Shown in pieces: positions 45,948-53,658 of a stretch of DNA of 64,000 nt. Every line of letters begins with the position of its first letter. The stretch's first letter is position 1. The notes under the pieces are model-generated. The model did no database searches. It was not told the DNA's origin and saw nothing but the letters and a program-made list of their open reading frames with translations. This DNA is from Phycisphaeraceae bacterium D3-23 (GTDB taxonomy: Bacteria > Planctomycetota > Phycisphaerae > Phycisphaerales > Phycisphaeraceae). The DNA lies in NCBI GenBank assembly GCA_039555135.1, contig CP114179.1:4030001-4094000 (forward strand). The letters are read 5' to 3'. A program made the position numbers and the translations under genes.

Positions 45948-46857
45948 CCATAGCCACCACTCCACCGAAGGGGTCAGCGATACTCGTCTGCTCTGGTCCT
46001 TCGTCATCAACCAACTGCTGACCGTTGCCCAGGTCGTCGCCGGCTTCCTGTCCGGCAGCGTCGCCTTGCTCTCTGACGCCGCCCACAACTTCAACGACGC
46101 CAACGCGCTGCTCATCGCATACATCGCCCGACGGGTGTCCCGCAAGGACGCGGACCACCGCTACACCTTCGGCTACCGCCGTGCCGAACTCATCGGGGCG
46201 CTGATCAACCTCACCACGCTCGGCGTGATCGGGCTCGCTCTGGTCTATCAGGCGGTCATGCGCTTCTTCGAGCCGGTCGAAATCATCGGCTGGCTCATGG
46301 CCGCCGCCGCCGGGTTAGCGATCGTGGTCGACCTGGGCACCGCGCTGTTGCTGTGGTCCATGAGCCGCGGCTCCCTCAACGTCCGCGCCGCCTTCGTCCA
46401 CAACCTTGTCGATGCGCTCGGCTCGGTCGCGGTCCTCCTCGCCGCCGGCCTCATCATCTGGCTCGACTGGAACTGGGTCGATCCAGTCCTCACCCTCGTC
46501 ATCGCCGGGTATGTCCTCTGGCAGGTCTTCAAGATGATGCCCCAAGCCGTCCGCATCCTCATGGAAGGCACGCCCCCCGACCTCGACCTCGACCAACTCG
46601 CCGAGCAGGTCGAACGCATCCCCGGCGTCGAAACCATCCACCACCTCCACGTCTGGCAACTCGACGAGGAACACCGCGCACTCGAAGCACACGTCGTCAC
46701 ACCCGACGGGGCCGATGCGCAGTGGACACAGACAAAGCAGCAGATCAAAGACCTGCTGCAAGAAGAGTTTGATATCCACCACTCAACACTGGAACACGAG
46801 CCCCAAACACCGATCGACAAAGACTGCGAGAACGCGGGCCTGATCACCCCGCATTAG
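45937..46857 (+). CDS. czcD: cation diffusion facilitator (CzcD-like)
   Basis: The 306-residue CDF transporter has six TM segments, the metal-site pairs [11 protein letters not shown] (TM2) and [10 protein letters not shown] (TM5), a His-rich N-terminus (MTHDHSHHS) and the cytoplasmic C-terminal domain ([20 protein letters not shown]). It exports zinc or similar divalent ions from the cytoplasm. It overlaps czcA by 11 bases. A hairpin GTTCCC/GGGAAC at 46901-46917 follows the stop and may end the operon. Confidence 0.95.
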   Translation: MTHDHSHHSTEGVSDTRLLWSFVINQLLTVAQVVAGFLSGSVALLSDAAHNFNDANALLIAYIARRVSRKDADHRYTFGYRRAELIGALINLTTLGVIGLALVYQAVMRFFEPVEIIGWLMAAAAGLAIVVDLGTALLLWSMSRGSLNVRAAFVHNLVDALGSVAVLLAAGLIIWLDWNWVDPVLTLVIAGYVLWQVFKMMPQAVRILMEGTPPDLDLDQLAEQVERIPGVETIHHLHVWQLDEEHRALEAHVVTPDGADAQWTQTKQQIKDLLQEEFDIHHSTLEHEPQTPIDKDCENAGLITPH

Positions 46858-46900
46858 GGCTACCCTCAGCGTTCCGCGCGGGATGCTACAACGTCAAGAT

Positions 46901-46917
46901 GTTCCCGTGTGGGGAAC
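46901..46917 (+). terminator. hairpin after czcD
   Basis: Stem GTTCCC/GGGAAC with a five-base loop, followed by AAA rather than T-rich sequence. It is a weak terminator candidate. No gene is seen in the gap from 46858 to 47035. Confidence 0.4.
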
Positions 46918-47035
46918 AAAGCGCGTGGGGAAGCGTCCGAGGTTGTGGACGGTTACTCACCATGGCTTAATGTGATGGGATAGGAGTCTCCATGATGGCC
47001 AGCGATCCTCACATCTACACAGCGGAGACGGTGGC

Positions 47036-47419
47036 ATGAAGTATTGCGTTGCGGCGGTCTTGCTCGTGATTGTCTTCACGCTCATGCTGTATTCATGCAG
47101 TTCGGTGGCGTATCAGCCAGACACGTTCTGGGAAGACCTTAGGTCACTGATCGAGAAGGAGCAGCACCGAAGAGCGATCAAGTTGCTGGATCGTGCTGAT
47201 ATTCAGGAACAGTTAGCGCATGACGGGCAGGGCTATGTGTTGATTGCGGAAGACTTGATCTACCGGCCGGGCGTGCCCGACGCATCATCTGACCCGGAGG
47301 ACGGCGACTGGGAAATCCCGGGCACCTCCGATACCAACACACACCGGGCGTGGCAGGAGGCGGCTAAATCGTTCGCTGCGCAATACAACGCGGCGCGCTG
47401 GGCTTTGGATCATCCGTGA
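47036..47419 (+). CDS. small hypothetical lipoprotein-like protein
   Basis: The 127-residue protein has an N-terminal hydrophobic signal (YCVAAVLLVIVFTLMLYSCSS), possibly a lipobox with Cys21. A short helical domain follows, with WEDLRSLIEKEQHRRAIKLL, GYVLIAEDLIYRPGVPD and YNAARWALDHP. No family is recognised. It lies between czcD and merR, read in the same direction, with no apparent promoter of its own class. Confidence 0.6.
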   Translation: MKYCVAAVLLVIVFTLMLYSCSSVAYQPDTFWEDLRSLIEKEQHRRAIKLLDRADIQEQLAHDGQGYVLIAEDLIYRPGVPDASSDPEDGDWEIPGTSDTNTHRAWQEAAKSFAAQYNAARWALDHP

Positions 47420-47489
47420 TCGTCAACATTACGACGATACCCGGGCTCGACAGCAGCACGCTGGCGGCGGCGTGGTTTATCATGTTGGG

Positions 47490-47918
47490 ATGGAGACGAC
47501 GTGGACGATTGGGAATCTGGCGAAGGCGGCGGGGCTGCCGGTCTCGACGCTGCGGTACTACGAGCGGATCGGGCTGCTCGTGCCGGGGCATCGGTCCAAG
47601 GGGAACTACCGACTGTACGGGGCGGGGGATGTCGAGCGGTTGGGGTTCATTAAAGAAGCGCAGTCGATCGGGTTCTCGCTGGACGATATCCGCGTGCTGC
47701 TGGGGCTGGAGCGGGGGACGACGGCGGTGTGTGGCGAGGTGGTGGGGATGCTGGAGGGTCGGCTGGCGGAGGTGTCGGAGCAGATGCGTCGGCTGCGGCG
47801 CGTGCAGAAGGTGCTGCGGTCGTCGCTGGAGCTTTGCGAGACGAGCGGCGACGCGGGCAGGTGCCTGCTGATCGCGAAGCTGGACTCGTCGGCGAAAAAA
47901 ATAGAATCCGGGGCTTGA
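47490..47918 (+). CDS. merR: MerR family regulator with Hg(II)-type cysteine spacing
   Basis: The 142-residue protein has the MerR helix-turn-helix (WTIGNLAKAAGLPVSTLRYY, ERIGLL, GNYRLYGAGDVERL), a long dimerisation helix and cysteines at residues 81, 116 and 125. The spacing 35 then 9 is the same as Cys82, Cys117 and Cys126 of Tn501 MerR, which bind Hg(II) in trigonal geometry. Zinc, copper and cadmium MerR proteins differ. The ATG at 47490 is preferred over the ATG at 47472. The stop codon overlaps the -35 box of the promoter of the next gene. No merA or merT is visible. Confidence 0.9.
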   Translation: METTWTIGNLAKAAGLPVSTLRYYERIGLLVPGHRSKGNYRLYGAGDVERLGFIKEAQSIGFSLDDIRVLLGLERGTTAVCGEVVGMLEGRLAEVSEQMRRLRRVQKVLRSSLELCETSGDAGRCLLIAKLDSSAKKIESGA

Positions 47919-47946
47919 CCTTGCACCCGGGTTCAGCCCTTAGTAT
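47915..47946 (+). promoter_or_regulatory. MerR-type promoter with 20-bp spacer
   Basis: TTGACC (47915-47920) and TAGTAT (47941-47946) are separated by 20 bases, the over-long spacing diagnostic of promoters twisted open by MerR proteins. A central CCCGGG lies inside a partial dyad (TTGCACCCGGGTTCAG). The -35 overlaps the merR stop codon at 47916-47918. The target is the selenoprotein gene at 47971. Confidence 0.7.
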
Positions 47947-47970
47947 GCCTATACACAGGAGCTCTTCATC

Positions 47971-48408
47971 ATGGAAACGACACTTTTTTCTATCCCGACG
48001 TTTGCCTTCATGGCCTTGGCATTGGCCGCGTGTTCCAGCTCGCATCATATTGCGGGAGATGCGGCCGATGGCCACGGGACGGAGGCGGAACACGTGGTCA
48101 CCATCCTTCAGGAGGACGGCTGAGCGAACACCCCCAAGGCGGTCGCCTTGATTGAAGAGTTCGCCGAAGAAAACGATGTCGATATCCGGTTTGAGACGAT
48201 CGTGGTTAGAAACGAACTGGATGTGCAGGCCTACCGCTACCTCGGCAGCCCGTCCGTGCGGATCAACGGCTTGGATGTCGATCCCCGGGCACGTTCAAGC
48301 AGACAGTACGGCTTCGGCTGACGCCTGATGTACTGGACGCAGGGTGCGTCCCAAACCGAGACGATGCTCCGCAACGCCTTTGTCGAGGCGGGATGGTTGG
48401 CGGAATAA
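47971..48408 (+). CDS. putative two-selenocysteine thioredoxin-like lipoprotein
   Basis: From the ATG at 47971, preceded by AGGAG nine bases upstream, a 145-codon frame runs to TAA at 48406-48408 with TGA at codon 51 (48121-48123) and codon 117 (48319-48321). Reading TGA as selenocysteine gives a lipoprotein signal (ALALAAC), a linker, then a thioredoxin-like domain: EDG-Sec-ANTPKAVALIEEFAE, LGSPSVRINGLDVD, QYGFG-Sec-RLMYW and a C-terminal helix. As I recall, cytosolic relatives read DGCPN and GCRLY at the same two positions. Each TGA is followed by a hairpin like the E. coli SECIS. The signal peptide lacks a basic N-terminus. The selenocysteine machinery is not in this window. A pseudogene is the main alternative, but frame, ends and motifs are intact. 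Confidence 0.85.
48135..48150 (+). other. SECIS-like hairpin after the first TGA
   Basis: A 6-bp stem CAAGGC/GCCTTG encloses loop GGTC (48141-48144). Seventeen bases separate it from the TGA at 48121-48123. The GGUC loop and distance match the fdhF SECIS of E. coli closely (GGUC after 18 bases), where SelB contacts the G and U of the loop. Confidence 0.7.
48335..48351 (+). other. SECIS-like hairpin after the second TGA
   Basis: A 7-bp stem GGACGCA/TGCGTCC encloses loop GGG (48342-48344). Twenty bases separate it from the TGA at 48319-48321. A GGG loop, or AGGGT if the last pair opens, satisfies the guanine-in-apical-loop rule for bacterial SECIS elements. Confidence 0.65.
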
Positions 48409-48539
48409 ACCAAGTGGATTTCCGATTTAGAAAGTCAGTTGGCTAGTAACTACCTGATCTTGCATGTCGCTAGCCGGGGAGGGTACTGAGCAGTATCAAG
48501 CCCGAGAGCAAGAAGGCTGTCAAAGTTCGATTCCGGCCA

Positions 48540-48760
48540 CTGAGGCCAGAAAAAGTTCAACTGGTGTCCGGTTGCTTCGATGTTCAGACGAGCAGCCCGC
48601 CGCTTCATATGCGGCGGGCTGTTTTTGTCTTCTGGTCAGGGCTTACGTCTGATTCGCTTGACCTGATAAGGTTCAAGTGGATCGCAGCGATTCTGGGCAA
48701 ATTGATCTGGCCGCGATAAAGCCAATAGAGAAGCTTAGTTAGCAAGTTCAAATCCGGTTG
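48540..48760. repeat. right copy of a diverged tRNA-Pro-flank repeat
   Basis: This stretch matches 21495-21695 in order: TTGCTTCGATG-TTCA, a CAGCCCGCCGC hairpin (48594-48620, loop TTCATAT) followed by GTTTTTG, GGGCTTACGT, GTTCAAGT, ATCGCAGCGAT and AGCTTAG...AGTTCAAATCCGG. The distance from the hairpin end to AGCTTAG is 112 bases here and 116 in the left copy. No tRNA fold is complete here. The gap 48409-48931 has no gene. Confidence 0.45.
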
Positions 48761-48931
48761 CAACGGCAGCTGAGTCTAGGCGACCTTGGTATAAAACGAA
48801 GCCGTGCTAAAGCTCGATCAGAATACTGTCAATATCGGTACGGGTACAGATTCGATGTCGTGCTTGAGCGGGTAAATTCTCGGGCTCGTCTGGCCCGCTA
48901 CTGGTCGGGCATGTTTGTCTCTTCCAGGGTA

Positions 48932-49261
48932 TCAATGACTCACTCGCAGCAGGTGGTATTCGCCTTGTTGGCGTGTGATCGTGTCGATCCACTGCTCCCC
49001 GCGGTAGGTGTAACGGAGTTGAAGGGCGTTGATATGGGGCTGGTCGAGGAGCAAGCGTCCCTTCACGAGATCGACCGGTATGGGGACCGCCGTGGATTGG
49101 TTCACCGAGTCCTTGATCGCAATGTGTTGGATTATTGTGCAAGCTGCGAGGTCGCGAAATAGGTCGTCCAGATCCGAGGTGGATAGTGTCGCCTCGACCG
49201 ATAGCGGTGCTCCGGTGATGGGCTGAGAAGTCGTCTCGGCTTGGGGGTCGTGGTCAGACAT
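48932..49261 (-). CDS. small hypothetical protein at the end of the nap operon
   Basis: A 109-residue soluble protein without cysteines. It contains SDLDDLFRDLAACTIIQHIA, followed by beta-like DLVKGRLLLDQPHINALQLRY. I recall no family. Its start overlaps the stop of the NapF-like gene by eight bases, so it is the last gene of the nap operon. A chaperone-like role for nitrate reductase is possible from position only. Confidence 0.65.
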   Translation of the reverse strand: MSDHDPQAETTSQPITGAPLSVEATLSTSDLDDLFRDLAACTIIQHIAIKDSVNQSTAVPIPVDLVKGRLLLDQPHINALQLRYTYRGEQWIDTITRQQGEYHLLRVSH

Positions 49262-49895
49262 CGTCGGGACCGCCTTTCGGGGTCGGCCGTCTCTCGAGCG
49301 GCATGATGGCGATCGCGTTCGTGGGTGCGGGGCAGGCGTAGTGGCAGACGCCGCAGCCGGTGCAGTGGTCGAGGTGGACCGTCGGTCTGCCCTGGTCGAG
49401 TGTGATCGCGCCGGGGGCGGGGCACTGCTCGTGGCAGACGGTGCAGAACGAGCCCTGATGCGCGAGGCAGTTGTAGTCGAGCAGGCGTGCGGAGGCGATC
49501 GGGCCGAGCACTTCGAGCATCAGCGCGTCCTCGGGGCAGGCGCTGATGCACGGGTAGTCGCTGCACATCAGGCAGGGCGACTGCGCGGGGTCGATCATCG
49601 GCGTACCCGCCGCGCCGCGGAATCGGATCGGGGCGTGTGTGACCGCGTCGTGCGGGCAGGCCTCGACGCATTGGTCGCACTTGGTACAGCCCTTCAGGAA
49701 CGCGGGCTCATCCACCGCGCCCGGCGGACGGACGACGGGGAAGACTCGGCCACCTGCCCGGCCCGAAGCAACCGGTCCGCTGGATGTCGCCACCAGAGGC
49801 CGTGTCGGGGCGGCGTTTTCCGGCGGTGGAACGATCCCCTTGGGCAGCCGGCCGCGCAGGAGTTGGCGGCGCGAGATGTTTCCGGGGTCACTCAT
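49254..49895 (-). CDS. napF: NapF-like ferredoxin-type protein
   Basis: The 213-residue protein has an N-terminal RRQLLRGR (a twin-arginine-like sequence also typical for cytoplasmic NapF). Four Cys clusters for [4Fe-4S] centres follow: CTKCDQCVEAC, CLMCSDYPCISACP, CTVCHEQCPAP and CTGCGVCHYACP. NapF helps insert iron-sulfur clusters or couples electron flow in periplasmic nitrate reduction. The ATG at 49895 overlaps the stop of napB; the long ORF reading upstream through napB in another frame is an artefact. Confidence 0.88.
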   Translation of the reverse strand: MSDPGNISRRQLLRGRLPKGIVPPPENAAPTRPLVATSSGPVASGRAGGRVFPVVRPPGAVDEPAFLKGCTKCDQCVEACPHDAVTHAPIRFRGAAGTPMIDPAQSPCLMCSDYPCISACPEDALMLEVLGPIASARLLDYNCLAHQGSFCTVCHEQCPAPGAITLDQGRPTVHLDHCTGCGVCHYACPAPTNAIAIMPLERRPTPKGGPDDV

Positions 49896-50739
49896 GGCCT
49901 GCCTGGTCTGGGCCTGGGAGGAAGAAGGAGTCGGGGTCGAACGCGCCGGGCTGGCGGTCGAGTTCTGCCGAGGGGGCGTGGCACTGCGTGCAACTTGTGC
50001 GCCAGGGGTGGCTGGATTGCAGGCCGCTCGCGCCGTTGGGGCCGTGGCAGGCGATGCAGTTGCTGCGCATGTGAGTGGTGTGCGGGATGGTGGGGGGCGC
50101 ACCTTGCCAGGCGCGTTCGCCGTGGGTCGGCGCGGGCAGGCCCTGGAAATCGTTGTCGAGCCAGGGGAGTTCGTCGGGTGCCAGCGTATTCTGCGGGACG
50201 TGGCACTGCGTACAGCTGGCGTAGGGGGCGTGGGGCATCGGCCGGGCCACCACATCGCCGACGCGCATGCCCTGTGGGCCGTGGCAGGCGGTGCAGCCGG
50301 TGACATCGACGGGGTCGATGCGGTGGGGGATGGTCGGCGGCGCGCCGTTAAACGCGCGGCGCTCTTCCCTGGCGGCGAGGTCGCGCTGCTTGTCCTGTTC
50401 GGTCCCGGGCTGGACCAGCGCCCACTGTTCTTCGAGCGAAAGCCCCGCGGTGAGCCGGGTGTGCCAGTCGGCGTTCGGGCCAAGACTGCCCGACGCGATG
50501 TCGGTGTAGCGCGTCGCGGGGTGCACCCCGGTCGTGAGGTGCGGTTGGCCCTCCGCTGTTTGCGGGGTTGCGGGGGTGTCGCGTGGCGATGTCGGCTCAT
50601 ACCGGATGCCGAAGTAGAGCCCGACGACTGTTGCGGCGATCGCGCAGATGTAGACGATGTGCATCGCGCGCCCGGTGGGTACGCCGTGCGGCTCGGCCGG
50701 TTCGACCTTCTCAGTTTCTTCGGATGCTTCTTCGTGCAT
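49888..50739 (-). CDS. napB: NapB-like tetraheme cytochrome c
   Basis: The 283-residue protein has a single membrane anchor near IVYICAIAATVVGLYFGI (28-45) and a periplasmic part with four CxxCH sites: 149-153, 176-180, 228-232 and 250-254. Two homologous units start at GAPPTIPHRID and at GAPPTIPHTTH, so a standard diheme NapB domain has been duplicated. NapB passes electrons to NapA. A duplicated, membrane-anchored NapB could also bind quinol-oxidising partners. The ATG at 50739 excludes an N-terminal shadow extension. It follows napA by 25 bases. Confidence 0.88.
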   Translation of the reverse strand: MHEEASEETEKVEPAEPHGVPTGRAMHIVYICAIAATVVGLYFGIRYEPTSPRDTPATPQTAEGQPHLTTGVHPATRYTDIASGSLGPNADWHTRLTAGLSLEEQWALVQPGTEQDKQRDLAAREERRAFNGAPPTIPHRIDPVDVTGCTACHGPQGMRVGDVVARPMPHAPYASCTQCHVPQNTLAPDELPWLDNDFQGLPAPTHGERAWQGAPPTIPHTTHMRSNCIACHGPNGASGLQSSHPWRTSCTQCHAPSAELDRQPGAFDPDSFFLPGPDQAGHE

Positions 50740-50764
50740 ACGTTCTATCCCCGATCCGCGGGCA

Positions 50765-53212
50765 TCAGCGTGGCGTACTGACAAGCCGGACCGCACACTT
50801 TTTGTAGTCGGGTTCTTTCGAGATCGGACAGTGCGCGTCGAGTGTCACCTCGTTGATGAGCTTGGTCTCGTCGAAGAACGGGACAAAGACGCTGCCGCGC
50901 GGCGGGCGGCCCCGCCCGTTGATCCAGACCGGCAGGTCGATACGCCCACGGCGGGACTCGACGCCGACACGATCGCCGTTGCCCACGCCCAGCTCTGCGG
51001 CGTCGTCGGGGTGCAGTTCGACGTAGGCCCGCGGCATCGCGCGAGACAGCTGTGGGACGCGGCGCGTCATTGTGCCGGTGTGCCAGTGCTCCAGGACCCG
51101 CCCGGTGCACAGCCAGAACGGGTATGCATCGTCAGGCATCTCCGGCGGGTCGACGTAGGGAAAAAACCAGATCTGCGCCCTGCCGTCGTGCGTGTTGGAG
51201 TGGTAGAAATCAAACGCCTTGGGCTCGCCCGATGCGGTCTTGCCGACGTAGGGGTCGTCGAAACCGGAGAAGCGGAACTTCGTCTCGCGCCAGCTGCCGT
51301 CGGGCTGCTCGACGACAGGCCAGCGCAGGCCGCGTGCCTTGACGTACTCGTCGTAGGGCGCGAGGTCTTTGTGCTTGAGCCGGGTGAATCTGCGGTACTG
51401 CTCGAAGAGGCGTTTATCGACGTTGACTTTGCCGTAGTAGCTGTCCCATTCCCAGATCGGGACTTCGTTGCCCCCGTCATCTTCGGTGTGGAAGAGGAAC
51501 TTGCCGTCGGTCTGTTTCATGCCCGCGTGGCCGCGGTCGAAGAGGCGCTTGGCGACGGCGATGGTCTGCCAGCAGTCGTCGCGTGCATCCCCGGGCGGCT
51601 CGACCTGCTTGAACCACTGCTGCGTGCGCCGCTCGGAGTTGCCGAACACACCGTTCTTCTCGACCCACAGCGCGCTGGGGAGGATGAGGTCGGCCAGCTG
51701 CGTCGTCGCGGTAGGGTAGACCTCCGAAACGATGAGGAACTTGTCTTCGAGGTCGTCCTTGGCGTTGAAGAGCTTGTGCAGGTTGGGCAGGGATTGGCCG
51801 GGGTTGGTGACCTGGACCCAGATGGTGTCGATGTCGCCGCCCTGGTCGGTGGGGGTGCAGAACTGCTCGAACATCTTGACGGTGTGGTAGCCGGGGGCGG
51901 GGTTGATCCGGCCGCGGTCGACGTTCCAGAGGTCTTCGCACTGGTTGCGGTGTTCTTCGTTGGCGACAACGCGGCCGCCGGGCAGGGCGTGGGCGAGCGT
52001 GCCGACCTCGCGTGCCGTGCCGCAGGCGGAGGGCTGGCCGGTGAGTGAGGTCGGCGCATCGCCTGGCCTTCCGAAGTGTCCCGAGAGCAGGTGGACGGCG
52101 TGGACCAGGTTGTTGATCTGCGTGCCCTGGGTGTGCTGGTTCATCCCCATGCACCACAAGCTCGTGATGCGGATGTCGCGCCGGCCGAACAACTCGCCAA
52201 GCATACGGATGTCCGCCGCCGGCACACCCGAGATCTCCTCAACGCGCTCGGGTGTGTACTCGGCGACGAACGACTTGTACTCCTCAAAGGTCGAGGCCAC
52301 GCCCTTCAGCGTCGGCGCGAGCGGGTCGTCGTGCTTGCGGAAGTTGCAGTAGTTTTCGACGAACGATTGGTCGTAGGTTTCGTTGGCGATGAGCTGATGC
52401 GCGATGCCGTTGGCGATGGCGAGGTCGGACTGCGGGTTGCACTCGAGGTAGTGCTGGCAGTGCTCGGTGGTTCGGGTTCGGCGGGTGCCGATGTCGATGA
52501 GGGTGACTTCCTCGCCGCGCGACCGGCGGTCGATGACGCGGGAGAAGAGGACCGGGTGCATCTCGGCGGGGTTGTTGCCCCACATGATGAGGACGTCGCA
52601 TTCGTCGAGGTCCTGGTAGCAGCCCGCAGGCTCATCGACGCCGTAGGTGCCGATGAAAGAGGTTACCGCCGAGGCCATGCACAGCCGGGCGTTGGGGTCG
52701 ATGTGGTTGCACGCGAGCCCGGCCTTCATGAAGGTCTGGGCGGCGAAGCCCTCGGGGATGGTCCACTGCCCCGAGCCGTAGAACGCGAAGCGGTCGGGGG
52801 CGGCTTGGGCGCAGTCGGCGACGATGTCGATCGCGCGGTCCCAAGAGATCGCGTCGTAGCCGCCGTCGGTATTTTTTAGCAGCGGCCGGGTCAGGCGGTC
52901 GTGGCCGTAGAGGATCGACCCGACGTGGTAGCCCTTGACGCAGAGCAGCCCCTTGTTGACGTCGGCCTGGTTATCGCCGGCGACCGCGACGACCTTGCCG
53001 TCCTTCGTGCCGACCTGCACGTGGCAGCCGGTGCCGCAGAAGCGGCAGGGGGCCTTGTCCCAGCGCACGCCGTCGATCGCGGGCGGGTCGTCGACGACGG
53101 GGAGTGAGATTGTGGCGTCCTCGGCCGGCTGCGCGAACGAGCGGTGCGCCGCAGCGGTCGCGGTGGCCATCGCGATCGACTTGAGGAATGTGCGTCGGCT
53201 GGTGGTTACCAC
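50765..53212 (-). CDS. napA: periplasmic nitrate reductase catalytic subunit
   Basis: The molybdenum enzyme that reduces nitrate to nitrite. The 815-residue precursor has a Tat signal ([20 protein letters not shown]), a [4Fe-4S] site with Cys56, Cys59, Cys63 and Cys91, and the molybdenum-binding Cys178 in [16 protein letters not shown]. The molybdopterin-dinucleotide region follows. The NapA-type motif CRFCGTGC distinguishes it from assimilatory Nas. Start is GTG at 53212, overlapping napD. Confidence 0.96.
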   Translation of the reverse strand: MVTTSRRTFLKSIAMATATAAAHRSFAQPAEDATISLPVVDDPPAIDGVRWDKAPCRFCGTGCHVQVGTKDGKVVAVAGDNQADVNKGLLCVKGYHVGSILYGHDRLTRPLLKNTDGGYDAISWDRAIDIVADCAQAAPDRFAFYGSGQWTIPEGFAAQTFMKAGLACNHIDPNARLCMASAVTSFIGTYGVDEPAGCYQDLDECDVLIMWGNNPAEMHPVLFSRVIDRRSRGEEVTLIDIGTRRTRTTEHCQHYLECNPQSDLAIANGIAHQLIANETYDQSFVENYCNFRKHDDPLAPTLKGVASTFEEYKSFVAEYTPERVEEISGVPAADIRMLGELFGRRDIRITSLWCMGMNQHTQGTQINNLVHAVHLLSGHFGRPGDAPTSLTGQPSACGTAREVGTLAHALPGGRVVANEEHRNQCEDLWNVDRGRINPAPGYHTVKMFEQFCTPTDQGGDIDTIWVQVTNPGQSLPNLHKLFNAKDDLEDKFLIVSEVYPTATTQLADLILPSALWVEKNGVFGNSERRTQQWFKQVEPPGDARDDCWQTIAVAKRLFDRGHAGMKQTDGKFLFHTEDDGGNEVPIWEWDSYYGKVNVDKRLFEQYRRFTRLKHKDLAPYDEYVKARGLRWPVVEQPDGSWRETKFRFSGFDDPYVGKTASGEPKAFDFYHSNTHDGRAQIWFFPYVDPPEMPDDAYPFWLCTGRVLEHWHTGTMTRRVPQLSRAMPRAYVELHPDDAAELGVGNGDRVGVESRRGRIDLPVWINGRGRPPRGSVFVPFFDETKLINEVTLDAHCPISKEPDYKKCAVRLVSTPR

Positions 53213-53532
53213 GGCCGGCTCCTTGCGTGAGGCGTTGTTTCCGGGGTTGGCAATTGTCGCACCTCCATGTTGCCGGGGGTCTCTTCATCCTCTTCTTCAA
53301 AGAAGACACACGCGACATCGACAAAGGCGATACCGGGGTGGTTCTGCATCTGCTCCCAGAGTCGCTTGTCTTCCGCGCAGTCGTCGGTGTCGAGCGTGAT
53401 GGGTAGCCGGCGAGGTGCGACGGGCTCGGGTTCACCGAGCGAGAAGCGAGCGTCGTCATGCATCCAAGCGATCGCCTGCTCGGCATCCGGGCCGGGCGGG
53501 GCGAGAGTCACGACAAGTCCGCTGATGGGCAT
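53206..53532 (-). CDS. napD: NapD-like chaperone
   Basis: The 108-residue protein starts [11 protein letters not shown], the ferredoxin-like beta strand of NapD. It continues through [14 protein letters not shown] and the C-terminal helix-beta pair around [19 protein letters not shown]. NapD binds the Tat signal of NapA and holds it until the cofactor is inserted. It overlaps the napA start by seven bases and heads the minus-strand nap operon. Confidence 0.85.
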   Translation of the reverse strand: MPISGLVVTLAPPGPDAEQAIAWMHDDARFSLGEPEPVAPRRLPITLDTDDCAEDKRLWEQMQNHPGIAFVDVACVFFEEEDEETPGNMEVRQLPTPETTPHARSRPW

Positions 53533-53579
53533 GGAGTACTCGGGGGTTATGGATGCAGGAGTTCAGGTTGCATAACAGA

Positions 53580-53601
53580 AGATAAAAGGATAATATTATC
53601 T
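53580..53601. promoter_or_regulatory. AT-rich palindrome in the divergent nap promoter region
   Basis: GATAATATTATC (53589-53600) is a perfect 12-bp palindrome nested in AGATAA...TTATCT (53580-53601). It lies between the divergent napD and cytochrome c starts, in an AT-rich stretch unlike its surroundings. A regulator dimer site is likely. Confidence 0.4.
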
Positions 53602-53658
53602 AAGATTAAACGCAAGCCCGCTCGGCCCGCAACTACCCCCAGGCGCATCTACACGCCC

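Larger units (their letters stand above)
21510..48620. mobile_element. putative metal-resistance genomic island next to tRNA-Pro
   Basis: All recognised metal-handling genes of the window except the cbb3-maturation ATPase lie between tRNA-Pro and a diverged second copy of its 3' flank. Gene content (RND efflux, P-type ATPase, CDF, ArsR, MerR, ECF sigma) is typical of transferable resistance islands. No integrase, transposase or relaxase is visible, so the element, if real, is old and immobile. The boundaries are inferred. Confidence 0.35.

Noticed and set aside
47971-48120. Reading the selenoprotein gene as a 50-residue peptide ending at the first TGA
   Set aside because: The frame continues for 94 codons with thioredoxin-like motifs and only one further TGA at a second functional position, so a short peptide does not explain the sequence.
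48124-48408. Pseudogene created by two stop mutations
   Set aside because: No frameshift or other stop is seen, both TGAs fall on the expected cysteine positions and each has a SECIS-like hairpin; decay would scatter defects. It remains the main alternative.
48480-48545. Possible tRNA because of GTTCGATTCC and a nearby terminator
   Set aside because: The T-arm-like sequence has no matching acceptor, D-arm or anticodon stem.
21511-48931. Integrase or transposase within the island
   Set aside because: Every frame of substantial length was accounted for by metal-related genes; no recombinase motif was seen.
49254-50600. 448-codon frame covering napF and antisense-frame of napB
   Set aside because: Only the last 213 codons have ferredoxin motifs; the rest is out of frame with the tetraheme gene.
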